Assembly (NCBI GenBank): GCA_900549065.1
Contig: URNC01000005.1
Coordinates: forward strand, 1-36,504
Direction: 5' to 3'
Origin: an uncultured Collinsella sp.
GTDB lineage: Bacteria; Actinomycetota; Coriobacteriia; Coriobacteriales; Coriobacteriaceae
DNA length: 36,504 nt
Numbering within the stretch: position 1 is the stretch's first letter; each line of letters begins with the position of its first letter. The translations under genes were made by a program, and so were the position numbers. This document shows, in pieces, positions 1 through 7,886 of the stretch. The notes under the pieces are model-generated. The model saw only the letters and a list, made by a program, of their open reading frames with translations. It had not been told where the DNA came from and did not search any database.

Positions 1-17
1 GTAGCGGGTGGTTTAAA

Positions 18-38
18 GCTGGCCGCTGCGCGGCCAGC
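18..38. repeat. GC-rich hairpin upstream of the CLC gene
   Basis: Nine bases (GCTGGCCGC, 18-26) pair perfectly with 30-38 across a 3-base loop. No T-run follows on the plus strand. On the minus strand the continuation is TTTAAACC, so it could end a gene lying to the left of the window. Its role is not determined. Confidence 0.45.
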
Positions 39-49
39 GGACTAAAGTC

Positions 50-1264
50 TTGAAAATCAAACGCTTGCTCAACACCTATAGCGGCCTCGTGCTTATGGGT
101 GCCGTCGGAATCCCTATCGGCATCATCGTTGGCGCCATCTGCGCACTCTTTGGACGCGTGCTTCTGGCAATCGGCGCCTTCCGCGACGAACACATCGCAC
201 TGCTCCTTCCCTTCCTCGCCCTCATGGGCTTGGCCATCGTATTTGCCTACCGCACCTGGGGCAAAGGCACCGATCGGGGCATGAGCCTGGTATTTGACGT
301 AGGTCACGGACGCGAGGATGCCATCTCCCCGCGTTTGGTGCCGCTCATTATGTTGAGCACGTGGGGGACGCACCTCTTTGGCGGCAGTGCGGGGCGCGAG
401 GGCGTGGCCGTGCAGATTGGTGCAACCGTCTCGCACTGGATCGGCAGGCGTCTACCTTTCCGAAACCCCGGCAACACGTTTTTGCTCATTGGTATGGCCG
501 CTGGCTTTGCCGGACTCTTTCGAACGCCGCTCGCTGCTACGGTCTTTGCTATCGAAGTGCTGGTCGCCGGACGCATGGAATACCGCGCGTTGCTCCCCGC
601 GCTTACGGCTTCACTTGCCGCAAGCATGACCTCCGGCGCCCTGGGGCTCGAGAAGTTCGAGGTCGCCGTTACCGCCTCGTATGCGCTCGACCTCCCCGGT
701 CTTGGACGGCTGGCACTGTTGGGCATCGCGTTTGGTATGGTGGGCGGCGCCTTTGCCTGGTGCCTTGCACATGCCAAAACACTTGCGGCGCGGCTGTTCC
801 CCAACCCCTATGCACGCATCGCCGTTATGGGCATCGCGTTATCGGCGATTCTGTTCGCACTATGGCAGGGTCGACACTGCGGGCTTGGCACCAATCTGAT
901 ATCCGCGGCGCTCGACGGTGACGGCAAGGTCGCCATCATACCTTGGGACTGGGCACTCAAATTCGCACTCACCATTACCACGCTTGCCGCAGGATATCAG
1001 GGTGGCGAGGTGACGCCGTTGTTCTCCATCGGAGCCAGCCTGGGTGTCGTACTCGCCGGGATTCTCGGCATGCCCGTCGAGCTCTGCGCCTCACTGGGCT
1101 ACGCAGCCGTCTTTGGCAGCGCCACCAATACGCTGCTCGCACCCATCCTTATTGGCTGCGAAGTCTTCGGCTTTGGTAACTTGCCGATGTTCATTATTGT
1201 CTGCGTTGTGGCTTACCTGTTCAACATGGATAAGTCCATCTACGCCCTGCAGGAGCGGGCGTAG
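50..1264 (+). CDS. CLC-family anion channel/exchanger
   Basis: Polytopic membrane protein of 404 aa, the compact size of prokaryotic CLC proteins without CBS domains. The helix-N-terminus signature GSAGREGV (about residues 112-119) contains the Glu that acts as gate and proton relay in the family. A second signature, GGEVTPLFSIGASLG, lies near residue 317 where canonical Cl- CLCs have GxFxP. The canonical GSGIP chloride-coordinating loop is not evident. That loss and the GGEVTP motif are reminiscent of the fluoride-exporting CLC-F clade, but I cannot decide between chloride and fluoride. No fluoride riboswitch is visible in the 49 bases upstream. The frame opens after an in-frame stop at 14-16. 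The TTG at 50 gives a full N-terminus, with weak RBS; ATG at 95 is the alternative. The gene stands alone. Confidence 0.85.
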   Translation: MKIKRLLNTYSGLVLMGAVGIPIGIIVGAICALFGRVLLAIGAFRDEHIALLLPFLALMGLAIVFAYRTWGKGTDRGMSLVFDVGHGREDAISPRLVPLIMLSTWGTHLFGGSAGREGVAVQIGATVSHWIGRRLPFRNPGNTFLLIGMAAGFAGLFRTPLAATVFAIEVLVAGRMEYRALLPALTASLAASMTSGALGLEKFEVAVTASYALDLPGLGRLALLGIAFGMVGGAFAWCLAHAKTLAARLFPNPYARIAVMGIALSAILFALWQGRHCGLGTNLISAALDGDGKVAIIPWDWALKFALTITTLAAGYQGGEVTPLFSIGASLGVVLAGILGMPVELCASLGYAAVFGSATNTLLAPILIGCEVFGFGNLPMFIIVCVVAYLFNMDKSIYALQERA

Positions 1265-1291
1265 ATCGATGTCCAGGCAGGTGGTCTCAGC

Positions 1292-1431
1292 CGGAAACGG
1301 CGTCCCACTCTGAGGCTGTATTCCGGGACACGGTTTCCGCTTGGAACGCCATTCGGAAAGCGCATCCCGCTTTAAAACGGAATTCCGGGACGTAGTTTCC
1401 GTCTGAGCCTCCATTCGGAAAGCATGTCCCG
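1292..1431. repeat. Tandem hairpin repeat downstream of the CLC gene
   Basis: About two and a half imperfect copies of a unit built from CGGAAA...GTCCC and GGGAC...TTTCCG. CGGAAAC (1292-1298) pairs with GTTTCCG (1333-1339), and GTCCC (1302-1306) with GGGAC (1325-1329). A second arch runs from CGGAAA at 1354 to TTTCCG ending at 1401. A third left arm at 1415-1431 has no partner. The segments 1320-1370 and 1382-1431 are direct repeats of each other. It fills the gap between convergent genes (CLC and ogt) and may serve as a terminator region. Confidence 0.6.
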
Positions 1432-1470
1432 TTCTTTCACGGCATCTTGGCTATGCAAAGCGCTCGAGTG

Positions 1471-2049
1471 TTACTCCTCGTACGCGCCCTCAAGCCGCAG
1501 CAGCCGCTCCTTGCGGTCGAGGCCGCCGGCATATCCGTTGAGCGAACCATCGGCGGCAACCACGCGATGGCACGGCACAATAATCGAAATGGGATTACGC
1601 GCGACCGCGGCCCCCACGGCACGGGGAGACGCAACGGGTGCTTCGTTTCCCGGTACACGATGTCGAGCCGCAACACGCTGGGCGATCTCACCATACGTAG
1701 CGACCTCGCCACGCGGGATAGAAAGCAGCTCAAACCAAACCTCGCGCTGAAACGCCGTACCAATCATATGCAACGGCGGCGTAAACCGAGGCTCCTGCCC
1801 CGCAAAATAAGCATTCAGCCAAGCCCAAGAACGCTCAAGTACCGACGAGGCAGCACCGTTTGTCGGATTCACCGAAGACATGCCGCCAGCACCAGAAACC
1901 GCATCGGCGCCTTCAACATGTTCGGAGTCTTCCCGGAGAAGCGTGGAGCCAAAATGCTCCTGCCCCTCAAACCAAAGTCCCGTCAGACCGCGGCCATCAG
2001 CGGCAAGCAAGATTTCGCCCAAAGGCGAAGCAAACGTCGTCGTGACCAC
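1471..2049 (-). CDS. ogt: Methylated-DNA--protein-cysteine methyltransferase
   Basis: Repairs O6-alkylguanine by moving the alkyl group to its own cysteine, a one-turnover suicide reaction. The 192-aa protein carries the active-site motif IIVPCHRVVAADGSLNGYAG, with the acceptor Cys at residue 160. The helix-turn-helix DNA-binding part precedes it (TAFQREVWFELLSIPRGEVATYGEIAQ, given here only as position about 98-124). Length and lack of an AdaA domain fit the Ogt/MGMT type. The start is GTG at 2049, supported by AAAGGAG about 6 bases upstream. It is followed by the hairpin repeat at 1292-1431 and faces the CLC gene tail to tail. It sits downstream of asd on the same strand, but 400 bp of structured spacer separate them, so it probably has its own promoter. 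Confidence 0.93.
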   Translation of the reverse strand: MVTTTFASPLGEILLAADGRGLTGLWFEGQEHFGSTLLREDSEHVEGADAVSGAGGMSSVNPTNGAASSVLERSWAWLNAYFAGQEPRFTPPLHMIGTAFQREVWFELLSIPRGEVATYGEIAQRVAARHRVPGNEAPVASPRAVGAAVARNPISIIVPCHRVVAADGSLNGYAGGLDRKERLLRLEGAYEE

Positions 2050-2127
2050 CAGCGGCTCCTTTCAAAACTCCGCAACATAATACCGCGAATTGTGCAGACA
2101 ACCCCAATCGACCCCAAAGTCACCCTA

Positions 2128-2209
2128 GGCAGCAGGCGCGAACGCGCCGCAGCTGCCGGACACGCCCCACAGTCCCCCAAGGCGGCAGGCGCAAAGCGCC
2201 GAGGCCGCC
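2128..2209. repeat. Two similar GC-rich hairpins in the asd-ogt spacer
   Basis: Hairpin one is GGCAGC-A-GGCGCG-AA-CGCGCC-GCA-GCTGCC (2128-2157). Hairpin two is GGCGGC-A-GGCGC-AAA-GCGCC-GAG-GCCGCC (2181-2209). Both have an outer 6-bp stem, a 1x3 internal loop and an inner stem, 53 bases apart. They lie in the 5' region of ogt on the minus strand. The remaining bases of 2050-2308 hold nothing else I can support. Confidence 0.5.
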
Positions 2210-2308
2210 GCCGGGACCAGGGCCCACAACAGCCACGTGCTCCCATCAGCCCAGCGGCCCCAACCAACAACGGCCCCATCGCAGGCCGCTCGCAACAGCG
2301 TCGCCGCA

Positions 2309-2438
2309 GGCGGGGGCCGGGCTTAGTTTTCAGAACACTCCGCAGACCAGTGTGGCGCCTTGTCCGCGGCTCCGAAGGAGCAGGACAAGGCGCCACACAT
2401 GGTCGAGGACGTTCTGAAAACTAAGCCCGGCCCCCGCC
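2309..2438 (-). other. Nested-hairpin 3' element, copy 1 (after asd)
   Basis: A perfect 28-bp inverted repeat (2309-2336 with 2411-2438) encloses a second perfect 16-bp stem (2350-2365 with 2383-2398). Read in the direction of asd, the left side between the stems is GTCCTCGACCAT and the right side is TGGTCTGCGGAGT. The apex contains CTTCG inside CTCC/GGAG. The element begins 12 bases after the asd stop codon. Copies at 7770-7886 and 22005-22134 share the internal motifs but not the stem sequences. There is no T-run, so it is not a plain intrinsic terminator. Confidence 0.8.
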
Positions 2439-2450
2439 GGACAGGTCAAC

Positions 2451-3476
2451 CTACTCGCAGAGCAGCTTAGCGATCTGGACGGCGTTGGTTGCCGCGCCCT
2501 TACGGATTTGGTCGCCGCAGCACCAGAAGGTGATGCCGCGCGCAGCCTCGGGGTTCGAGATGTCGCGGCGCACGCGGCCGACCCAAATCAGGTCCTGGTC
2601 GGAGGTGTCCATCGGCATGGGGAAGCGGTCGTGTGCATCCTCGGCAGCCATATCGTCGACCAGCTTGACGCCGGGGGCAGCAGCCAGCGCAGCACGGGCC
2701 TCTTCCACCGTAATATCGCGCTCAAACTCGAGCGTAATGCTCTCGGAGTGCGAACGCAGCACGGGCACGCGCACGCAGGTGCAGTTCACGCGCAGCTCGG
2801 GCAGGTGCATAATCTTGCGGCCCTCGTTTTGCAGCTTCATCTCCTCGGAGGTAAAGCCCTCCTCCTTGACGCCGCCAATCTGCGGAATCAGGTTACTCGC
2901 CAGCTGGGCGGCAAATGCACGCGGCTCGGGAATCTCCTCGCCGCGGCCCAGGGCGGCCAGCTGAGCCTCGAGCTCGGCCATACCGGGAGCGCCAGCGCCC
3001 GAAGCCGCCTGATACGTCGAGACGATCATACGCTTCGCGCCGGCGAGCTGGTGCAGCGGCCACGTGGGAACCAAGCCGATGATGGTCGCGCAGTTGGGAT
3101 TGGCGATCAGGCCGTGATGCCACTTGATGTCATCGGCGTTAATCTCGGGCACGACCAGCGGCACCTCGGGATCCAGACGGAAGGCGTGGCTGTTATCGAC
3201 CACGACGGCGCCGCGCTTGACGGCCTCGGGCAGCAGCTCCTTGGCGATATCGTCGCCGGCAGCGCCGAGCACGATGTCGCAGCCCTCAAAGGCCTCGGGG
3301 CAAGCCTCTTCGATCACAACCTGCTCGCCGCGGAACTCGACAGTCTTGCCCGCAGAGCGCGCGCTCGCCAGCAGCTTGAGCTTACCGACCGGAAACTCCT
3401 GCTCGTTGAGGCACTCAAGCATCTGGGTGCCCACGGCTCCCGTCGCGCCCAAAATAGCAACCGTGTACTGTTTCAT
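2451..3476 (-). CDS. asd: Aspartate-semialdehyde dehydrogenase
   Basis: Reduces aspartyl phosphate to aspartate semialdehyde with NADPH, the branch-point precursor for threonine, methionine, lysine and diaminopimelate. The protein has 341 aa, typical of the Gram-positive/actinobacterial branch. The Rossmann motif ILGATGAVGTQML is at residues 8-20. The catalytic Cys is in NPNCATI (Cys129), and the substrate-binding RVPVLRSHSESIT follows further on. The start chosen is the ATG at 3476, with AAAGGGGG just upstream. An upstream extension of 29 residues is hydrophobic and atypical, so it is rejected. It lies downstream of lysC on the same strand, across a likely terminator at 3551-3577. The nested hairpin at 2309-2438 starts right after its stop. 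Confidence 0.96.
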   Translation of the reverse strand: MKQYTVAILGATGAVGTQMLECLNEQEFPVGKLKLLASARSAGKTVEFRGEQVVIEEACPEAFEGCDIVLGAAGDDIAKELLPEAVKRGAVVVDNSHAFRLDPEVPLVVPEINADDIKWHHGLIANPNCATIIGLVPTWPLHQLAGAKRMIVSTYQAASGAGAPGMAELEAQLAALGRGEEIPEPRAFAAQLASNLIPQIGGVKEEGFTSEEMKLQNEGRKIMHLPELRVNCTCVRVPVLRSHSESITLEFERDITVEEARAALAAAPGVKLVDDMAAEDAHDRFPMPMDTSDQDLIWVGRVRRDISNPEAARGITFWCCGDQIRKGAATNAVQIAKLLCE

Positions 3477-3550
3477 GCTTCCCCCTTTAAAGGTTGTGGC
3501 TATCGCCCGCACGCCAAGCAGGCCGATTATTGTTGCCAGTGTATACAAGA

Positions 3551-3584
3551 ACGGGGCGGACACGAAACCCGCCCCGTCGAAACG
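3551..3584 (-). terminator. Likely terminator after lysC
   Basis: ACGGGGCGG (3551-3559) pairs with CCGCCCCGT (3569-3577) around a 9-base loop. On the minus strand the 3' side runs into TTCTTGTAT, a weak U-rich tail. A further A/T-rich hairpin (ATTTTTGG at 3612-3619 with 3628-3635) lies directly after the lysC stop. The spacer between also carries short CGAAAC direct repeats (about 3579-3599). Confidence 0.55.
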
Positions 3585-3650
3585 AAACCGAAACGAAACG
3601 CCCCGCCGTAGATTTTTGGCACTTGTCCCAAAAATGCACCGGGACGGCAG

Positions 3651-5039
3651 CTACTTGCGGAGCGCGGCCAGGGCGGGATCGACCGGTGCGGGGACCTCCA
3701 GGTCGGAGACCTTCACAATGCCGTTCTCATCGGAGAAGGCACGGTAGATGGTCTGAATCGCCAGGTCGAAGTCCTTCTCCTCGACACCGATAATGATGTT
3801 GATCTCGTCGCAGCTCTGCGAAATCATGCGCACGCTCACGCCGGCCTGGCCAAGCATGCCAAACAGATGGCCCGAGATACCTGCGCGGCCACGCAGGTTA
3901 CGGCCGACGGTCGCGATGAGCGCCAGGCCCTCGACAACCTCGATCTCGAGCGGCTCGACCTCCTGCTGAATGTCGCCCACGAGCGAGTACAGCGAGTCGT
4001 GCACGTCCTGCTCCTGCACCACGGCGCCAAAGCGGTCGACACCGGTGGGCATGTGCTCGACGGAAACGTCATAGCGCTCGAAGACCGAAAGCGCGCGGCG
4101 CATAAAGCCAACACGGGGCTTGGTGCGGTCGCGGGCAACGTTGATGGCGACAAAGCCGCGCTTGCCGGTCACGCCGGTAATGATGGGCTCTGCCTCACCC
4201 TCGTCAGCCGTCTCGCTAATGATGGTGCCGGGGTCCTGCGGCGCATTGGTGTTCTTGATGACCAGCGGAATGCCGGCCTCGCGCACGGGGAACACAGCCT
4301 CCTCGTGCAGGACGCTTGCACCCATGTAAGAAAGCTCGCGCAGCTCCTCGTAGGTAACGCGCGCAATGGGCTGAGCCTCGGGAACAATACGCGGATCGGC
4401 AGAATAGAAGCCCGAGACGTCGGTCCAGTTCTCGTACAGGTCGGCACCCAGGCACTTAGCCAAGATCGAGCCCGAGATATCGCCGCCGCCACGGTCGAGC
4501 AGCTTGATCTGGCCCTCACGCGTCGCGCCGTAGAAACCGGGCATAACAAAGCCGCCCTGCTGACCGTACTCCTGCACCAGCTCGGAGGTGCGATTCATGC
4601 TGAGCGTACCGTCGTGATGGAACGCCACAACCGTCGCGGCGTCCAGGAACGGCAGGCCCAGGTACTCGGCCATCAGGCGAGCGGTGAAATACTCGCCGCG
4701 GCTCACGAGCTCCTCGGTAGAGTAGCCGCCCGAGCGGGCGCGCTCGGCAAAGGCCGCAAACTCCTCGCGGATGGGATAGGTGAGCTCCAGCTCGTCAGCG
4801 ATATCAAAATAGCGCTGGCCAATGTCCTCGAGCAGTTCCTCGCACGACACGTGATACTTAACGTGCGCGTTAACCAGGTAGAGCAGGTCGGTCACCTTGG
4901 TGTCGCCCTTAAAGCGGCGGCCGCAGGCGGAAACCACCACAAAACGGCGGGCAGGGTCGGCATCGACGATGGCCTTGATCTTCTTGAAGTGTTCGGCGTC
5001 GGCGACCGACGAGCCGCCAAACTTGGCAATCTTAATCAT
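3651..5039 (-). CDS. lysC: Aspartate kinase
   Basis: Phosphorylates aspartate, the first committed step toward threonine, methionine, lysine and diaminopimelate. The 462-aa protein begins MIKIAKFGGSSVADAE, the aspartokinase signature KFGGSSVA. The kinase domain continues with SRGEYFTARLMAEYLG, DRGGGDISGSILA and the WTDVSGFYSADPR loop. The C-terminal part (about 300-450) matches tandem ACT regulatory domains, with VTGKRGFVAINVAR and VGRNLRGRAGISGHLF. The length is that of single-gene, monofunctional enzymes and there is no homoserine dehydrogenase fusion. Feedback control by threonine or lysine is expected from the ACT domains but not deducible here. It is divergent from thrC; the 104-bp gap must hold both promoters. 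Confidence 0.96.
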   Translation of the reverse strand: MIKIAKFGGSSVADAEHFKKIKAIVDADPARRFVVVSACGRRFKGDTKVTDLLYLVNAHVKYHVSCEELLEDIGQRYFDIADELELTYPIREEFAAFAERARSGGYSTEELVSRGEYFTARLMAEYLGLPFLDAATVVAFHHDGTLSMNRTSELVQEYGQQGGFVMPGFYGATREGQIKLLDRGGGDISGSILAKCLGADLYENWTDVSGFYSADPRIVPEAQPIARVTYEELRELSYMGASVLHEEAVFPVREAGIPLVIKNTNAPQDPGTIISETADEGEAEPIITGVTGKRGFVAINVARDRTKPRVGFMRRALSVFERYDVSVEHMPTGVDRFGAVVQEQDVHDSLYSLVGDIQQEVEPLEIEVVEGLALIATVGRNLRGRAGISGHLFGMLGQAGVSVRMISQSCDEINIIIGVEEKDFDLAIQTIYRAFSDENGIVKVSDLEVPAPVDPALAALRK

Positions 5040-5143
5040 GGGCTGGAGGTTACCTTTCTAAAAAGCCTCTGCAAACCTATTTTGCGCGCTCTGATACCAT
5101 GGTTTCACCGATTGGGACCAAGGCATCCGAGGAGCAGTGTTAT

Positions 5144-6661
5144 ATGGGAACTTATCATAGTACACGAGGACGCACTTTATCGTGCTCAAGTAAGGTGGCA
5201 ATCCGTACCGGCATCGCTCCCGACGGGGGTTTGTTTGTCTCGGACGAGCTCGGCACCCAGCAGGTCGATATCAGCTCGCTTGCAGATAAATCGTACTTTG
5301 AAATCGCTCAAGATGTGTTGGGAATGTTACTGAATGATTACACGGCCGAAGAAATTTCGGCGTGTGTCGACGAGGCATACCGCGGCACGTTCGCGAGTGA
5401 AGAGGTTACGCCGCTCGTCAAACTCGACGCTGCGCCGGGCGCTGACGCCCCTCAGACCTATGTGATGGAGCTCTTTGGCGGTCCCACGAGCGCCTTCAAG
5501 GACGTCGCCCTGCAGATGCTCCCCCGCCTCATGGCCCGCACTTCCGCCAAGGACGGCGGCGCTGAGCGCATCATGATCGTCACCGCCACGTCGGGCGACA
5601 CGGGCAAGGCTGCGCTCGCCGGCTTTGCCGACGCCCCGGGCACGGGCATCACCGTCTTTTATCCCGAGGGCAAGGTCAGCCGCGTCCAGAACCTGCAGAT
5701 GTCCACGCAGGAGGGCGACAACGTCGCCGTCTGCGGCATCCGCGGCAACTTTGACGACGCTCAGAGCGCCGTCAAGCGCATCTTTGCCGATAAGGAGCTT
5801 GCCGAGCGTCTGGAGGCCGCCGGCACGGTGCTTTCGAGCGCCAACTCCATCAATGTCGGTCGCCTGGTACCGCAGGTCGTCTACTACTTTGCCGCCTATG
5901 CGCAGCTGCTGCGCGCCGGCGCCATCGAGGCCGGCGACGCCGTGGAGTTCTGCGTACCGACCGGCAACTTTGGCGATATCTTGGCCGGCTACTACGCCAA
6001 GCGCATGGGTCTACCCGTCGCCAAGCTCGTCGTGGCGAGCGACAAGAACAACGTGCTTGCCGACTTCCTGACCACCGGCGTTTACGACCGTAACCGCCCG
6101 TTCTTCACGACCATCTCGCCGTCGATGGACATCCTTATTAGCTCCAACCTCGAGCGCATGCTGTACTTCCTGTCCGATGGCGACTGCGAACTCGTTGCCG
6201 GCCTTATGGAGCAGCTGGCACAGACTGGTCGCTACGAGGTTCCCGCCGACCTGCTCGCAAAGATTCAGAGCGTCTTTGGCTGCGGTTGGGCCAGCGAGGA
6301 CGAGGTCCGCACTGCCATCAAGAGCTGCTGGGACGCCAACGGCTACGTGATCGACCCGCACACCGCCTGCGGCTATCACGTCTTTGAGCAGGTCGCTCCC
6401 GCCGAGGGTGCCAAGGCCCGCGTGCTGCTTTCGACCGCAAGCCCCTACAAGTTCCCGCGCGCCTGCTGCGACGCCCTGGGCCTCGACGTTCCCGAGGACG
6501 ACTTTGAGGCTATGCGCGTACTCGAGCAGGCCACCAACACGGTCGCCCCGACCCAGCTCGCCGAACTCGAATCCAAGCCTGTCCGCTTCGAAGACGTCTG
6601 CGACGTCGATGAGATGGCAAGCTACGTCGAGTCTGCAGCAAAACGAATGAGCACCAACTAG
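5144..6661 (+). CDS. thrC: Threonine synthase
   Basis: PLP enzyme converting O-phosphohomoserine to threonine. The protein has 505 aa, the long form of the family. The PLP lysine is in GGPTSAFKDVALQMLP (Lys119). The phosphate-binding ATSGDTGKAAL and the CVPTGNFGDILAGYYAKRMG segment are also clear. The N-terminus MGTYHSTRGRTLSCSS resembles other long threonine synthases. The start is the ATG at 5144 with GAGGAG 9 bases upstream; an ATG at 5099 has no RBS and adds 15 unlike residues. It is transcribed away from lysC, and thrB follows on the same strand after a terminator-like hairpin and a large inverted repeat. Confidence 0.95.
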   Translation: MGTYHSTRGRTLSCSSKVAIRTGIAPDGGLFVSDELGTQQVDISSLADKSYFEIAQDVLGMLLNDYTAEEISACVDEAYRGTFASEEVTPLVKLDAAPGADAPQTYVMELFGGPTSAFKDVALQMLPRLMARTSAKDGGAERIMIVTATSGDTGKAALAGFADAPGTGITVFYPEGKVSRVQNLQMSTQEGDNVAVCGIRGNFDDAQSAVKRIFADKELAERLEAAGTVLSSANSINVGRLVPQVVYYFAAYAQLLRAGAIEAGDAVEFCVPTGNFGDILAGYYAKRMGLPVAKLVVASDKNNVLADFLTTGVYDRNRPFFTTISPSMDILISSNLERMLYFLSDGDCELVAGLMEQLAQTGRYEVPADLLAKIQSVFGCGWASEDEVRTAIKSCWDANGYVIDPHTACGYHVFEQVAPAEGAKARVLLSTASPYKFPRACCDALGLDVPEDDFEAMRVLEQATNTVAPTQLAELESKPVRFEDVCDVDEMASYVESAAKRMSTN

Positions 6662-6673
6662 ATCCCTTATTAA

Positions 6674-6702
6674 GCGCCGGCGAAAGCCGGCGCACCTTCT
6701 TT
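6674..6702 (+). terminator. Hairpin after thrC
   Basis: GCGCCGGC (6674-6681) and GCCGGCGC (6686-6693) close a GAAA tetraloop, followed by ACCTTCTTTC. It starts 12 bases after the thrC stop codon. It probably terminates or attenuates transcription before thrB. Confidence 0.6.
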
Positions 6703-6738
6703 CATCAGATAACCCCCGGGATGATGACGAGCTGACAT

Positions 6739-6850
6739 GCGGGTCTGCCTGTTTAGTTCGTCGCGAGTTCCGCACGAGCCGGAAAGCACTTAATGTGCTT
6801 TCCGAGCGAGCCAGGACTGCCCGAGCAGCGAACTAAACAGGCAGACCCGC
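6739..6850. other. Large inverted repeat upstream of thrB (variant of the 3' element)
   Basis: A perfect 22-bp outer stem (6739-6760 with 6829-6850) encloses a 10-bp inner stem (6780-6789 with 6795-6804). Between the stems are TTCCGCACGAG (6768-6778) and an AGGAC (6812-6816). These resemble the CCGCAG and GAGGAC parts of the elements at 2309, 7770 and 22005, but the conserved pairing and CTTCG apex are missing and the orientation relative to transcription is reversed. The right arm ends 2 bases before the thrB ribosome binding site, so folding could limit thrB translation. Confidence 0.6.
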
Positions 6851-6864
6851 CCAGGAGGACCCAC

Positions 6865-7746
6865 ATGATCAAGATCACCGTCCCAGCAACAAGCGCCAAC
6901 CTAGGCATCGGCTACGACACCCTCGGCATGGCCGTCAGCCTCTACTCGCACTTCACCTTCGAGCGCGCCGACAAGCTCACCATCACGGGCTGCCCCGAGG
7001 AGTTCCAAAACGAGAATAACCTGGTCTACGTGAGCTTTGTGGATGCACTGGCCGCATGGGGCGAGTCGGCTTTCCCCGTTGCCATCGATATTCAAACTGA
7101 TGTGCCCGTCGCCCGCGGCCTGGGTTCCAGCTCCACCTGCGTCGTCGCTGGCATCATGGCGGCCGCCGCGCTGACGGGCCACACCGTCGACCGCGCCGAG
7201 CTCGTCCGCATTGCCACCGAGGTCGAGGGCCATCCCGATAACGTCGCCCCCGCTATCCTGGGCGGCGCCGTCTGCTCCTTTACGCCGACCGATTCGCTCC
7301 CCCAGTGTCTGCGCTACGAGGTGAGCGATCGCTTGCGTTTTATTACCGTGATTCCGCCCTACGAGGTGCATACGAGCGAGGCGCGCAAGGTTGTGCCGCA
7401 AGAGATTCCACTCTCCACCGCCGTATGGCAAATGGGCCGCATCGCCGGCATGACGCGCGGCCTGGAGACCGGCGACCTTGACCTGATTGCCGCCGCCAAC
7501 GACGACCGTATCCAGGAGCCCTATCGCCGCCGCCTCATCCCCGACTACAACGCCGTGCGCGACACCTGCCTTAACGGCGGCGCTAAGACCATCTGGATTA
7601 GCGGCTCGGGCTCGACCCTCATGGCTGTAACCGACGACACCATTGTGGCAAAGTTCCTGCAGGTCAAGCTGCGTGAGCAGTTCCCCAAATGCGACACGCA
7701 CATTCTGACGTGCGACACCGAGGGCGCCCAGATCGAATACCTGTAG
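6865..7746 (+). CDS. thrB: Homoserine kinase
   Basis: Phosphorylates homoserine, making the substrate of the thrC product. GHMP-kinase family, 293 aa. MIKITVPATSANLGIGYDTL opens the fold. The ATP-binding glycine/serine loop PVARGLGSSSTCVVAG is at residues 81-96. EGHPDNVAPAILGGAV and the C-terminal ISGSGSTLMAV are the other two family motifs. The start is the ATG at 6865, with AGGAGG at 6853-6858. An upstream frame from 6793 lies inside the inverted repeat and is rejected. With thrC it forms the two last steps of threonine synthesis. Confidence 0.96.
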   Translation: MIKITVPATSANLGIGYDTLGMAVSLYSHFTFERADKLTITGCPEEFQNENNLVYVSFVDALAAWGESAFPVAIDIQTDVPVARGLGSSSTCVVAGIMAAAALTGHTVDRAELVRIATEVEGHPDNVAPAILGGAVCSFTPTDSLPQCLRYEVSDRLRFITVIPPYEVHTSEARKVVPQEIPLSTAVWQMGRIAGMTRGLETGDLDLIAAANDDRIQEPYRRRLIPDYNAVRDTCLNGGAKTIWISGSGSTLMAVTDDTIVAKFLQVKLREQFPKCDTHILTCDTEGAQIEYL

Positions 7747-7769
7747 CGCCCTGCCTCATTGCTCTCACC

Positions 7770-7886
7770 GGCCCCCTTGGGGCTTCCCCTGAAAACGTCC
7801 TCGATCATGAATTGCCCCGTCGTGCGCTTCGCGCGACGGGGCAATTCGATCTGCGGATTGTTTTCAGGGGAAGCCCCAAGGGGGCC
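7770..7886 (+). other. Nested-hairpin 3' element, copy 2 (after thrB)
   Basis: A perfect 27-bp outer stem (7770-7796 with 7860-7886) encloses a perfect 14-bp inner stem (7809-7822 with 7834-7847). GTCCTCGATCAT (7797-7808) and GATCTGCGGATT (7848-7859) lie between them. The apex is GCGC-TTC-GCGC. It starts 23 bases after the thrB stop and has the same orientation relative to its upstream gene as the copies after asd and the glycyl-radical gene. Confidence 0.8.

Noticed and set aside
1..11. GTAGCGGGTGG at the window start, identical to part of the permease 3' end (34106-34116)
   Set aside because: Only 11 bases match before similarity stops, and the window edge prevents extension. Could be chance.
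1..49. Fluoride riboswitch before the CLC gene
   Set aside because: The visible 49 bases show only a simple hairpin, without the conserved riboswitch sequence.
1447..2424. 325-codon plus-strand frame over ogt and the spacer
   Set aside because: Arg-rich antisense frame through hairpins and the repair gene; no domain.
2309..2438. Reading the nested hairpins as ordinary intrinsic terminators
   Set aside because: Stems are far longer than usual, no U-tract follows, and there are conserved unpaired motifs between two separate stems.
3867..5333. 488-codon plus-strand frame opposite lysC
   Set aside because: Antisense shadow of aspartate kinase; it also runs into the thrC 5' region.
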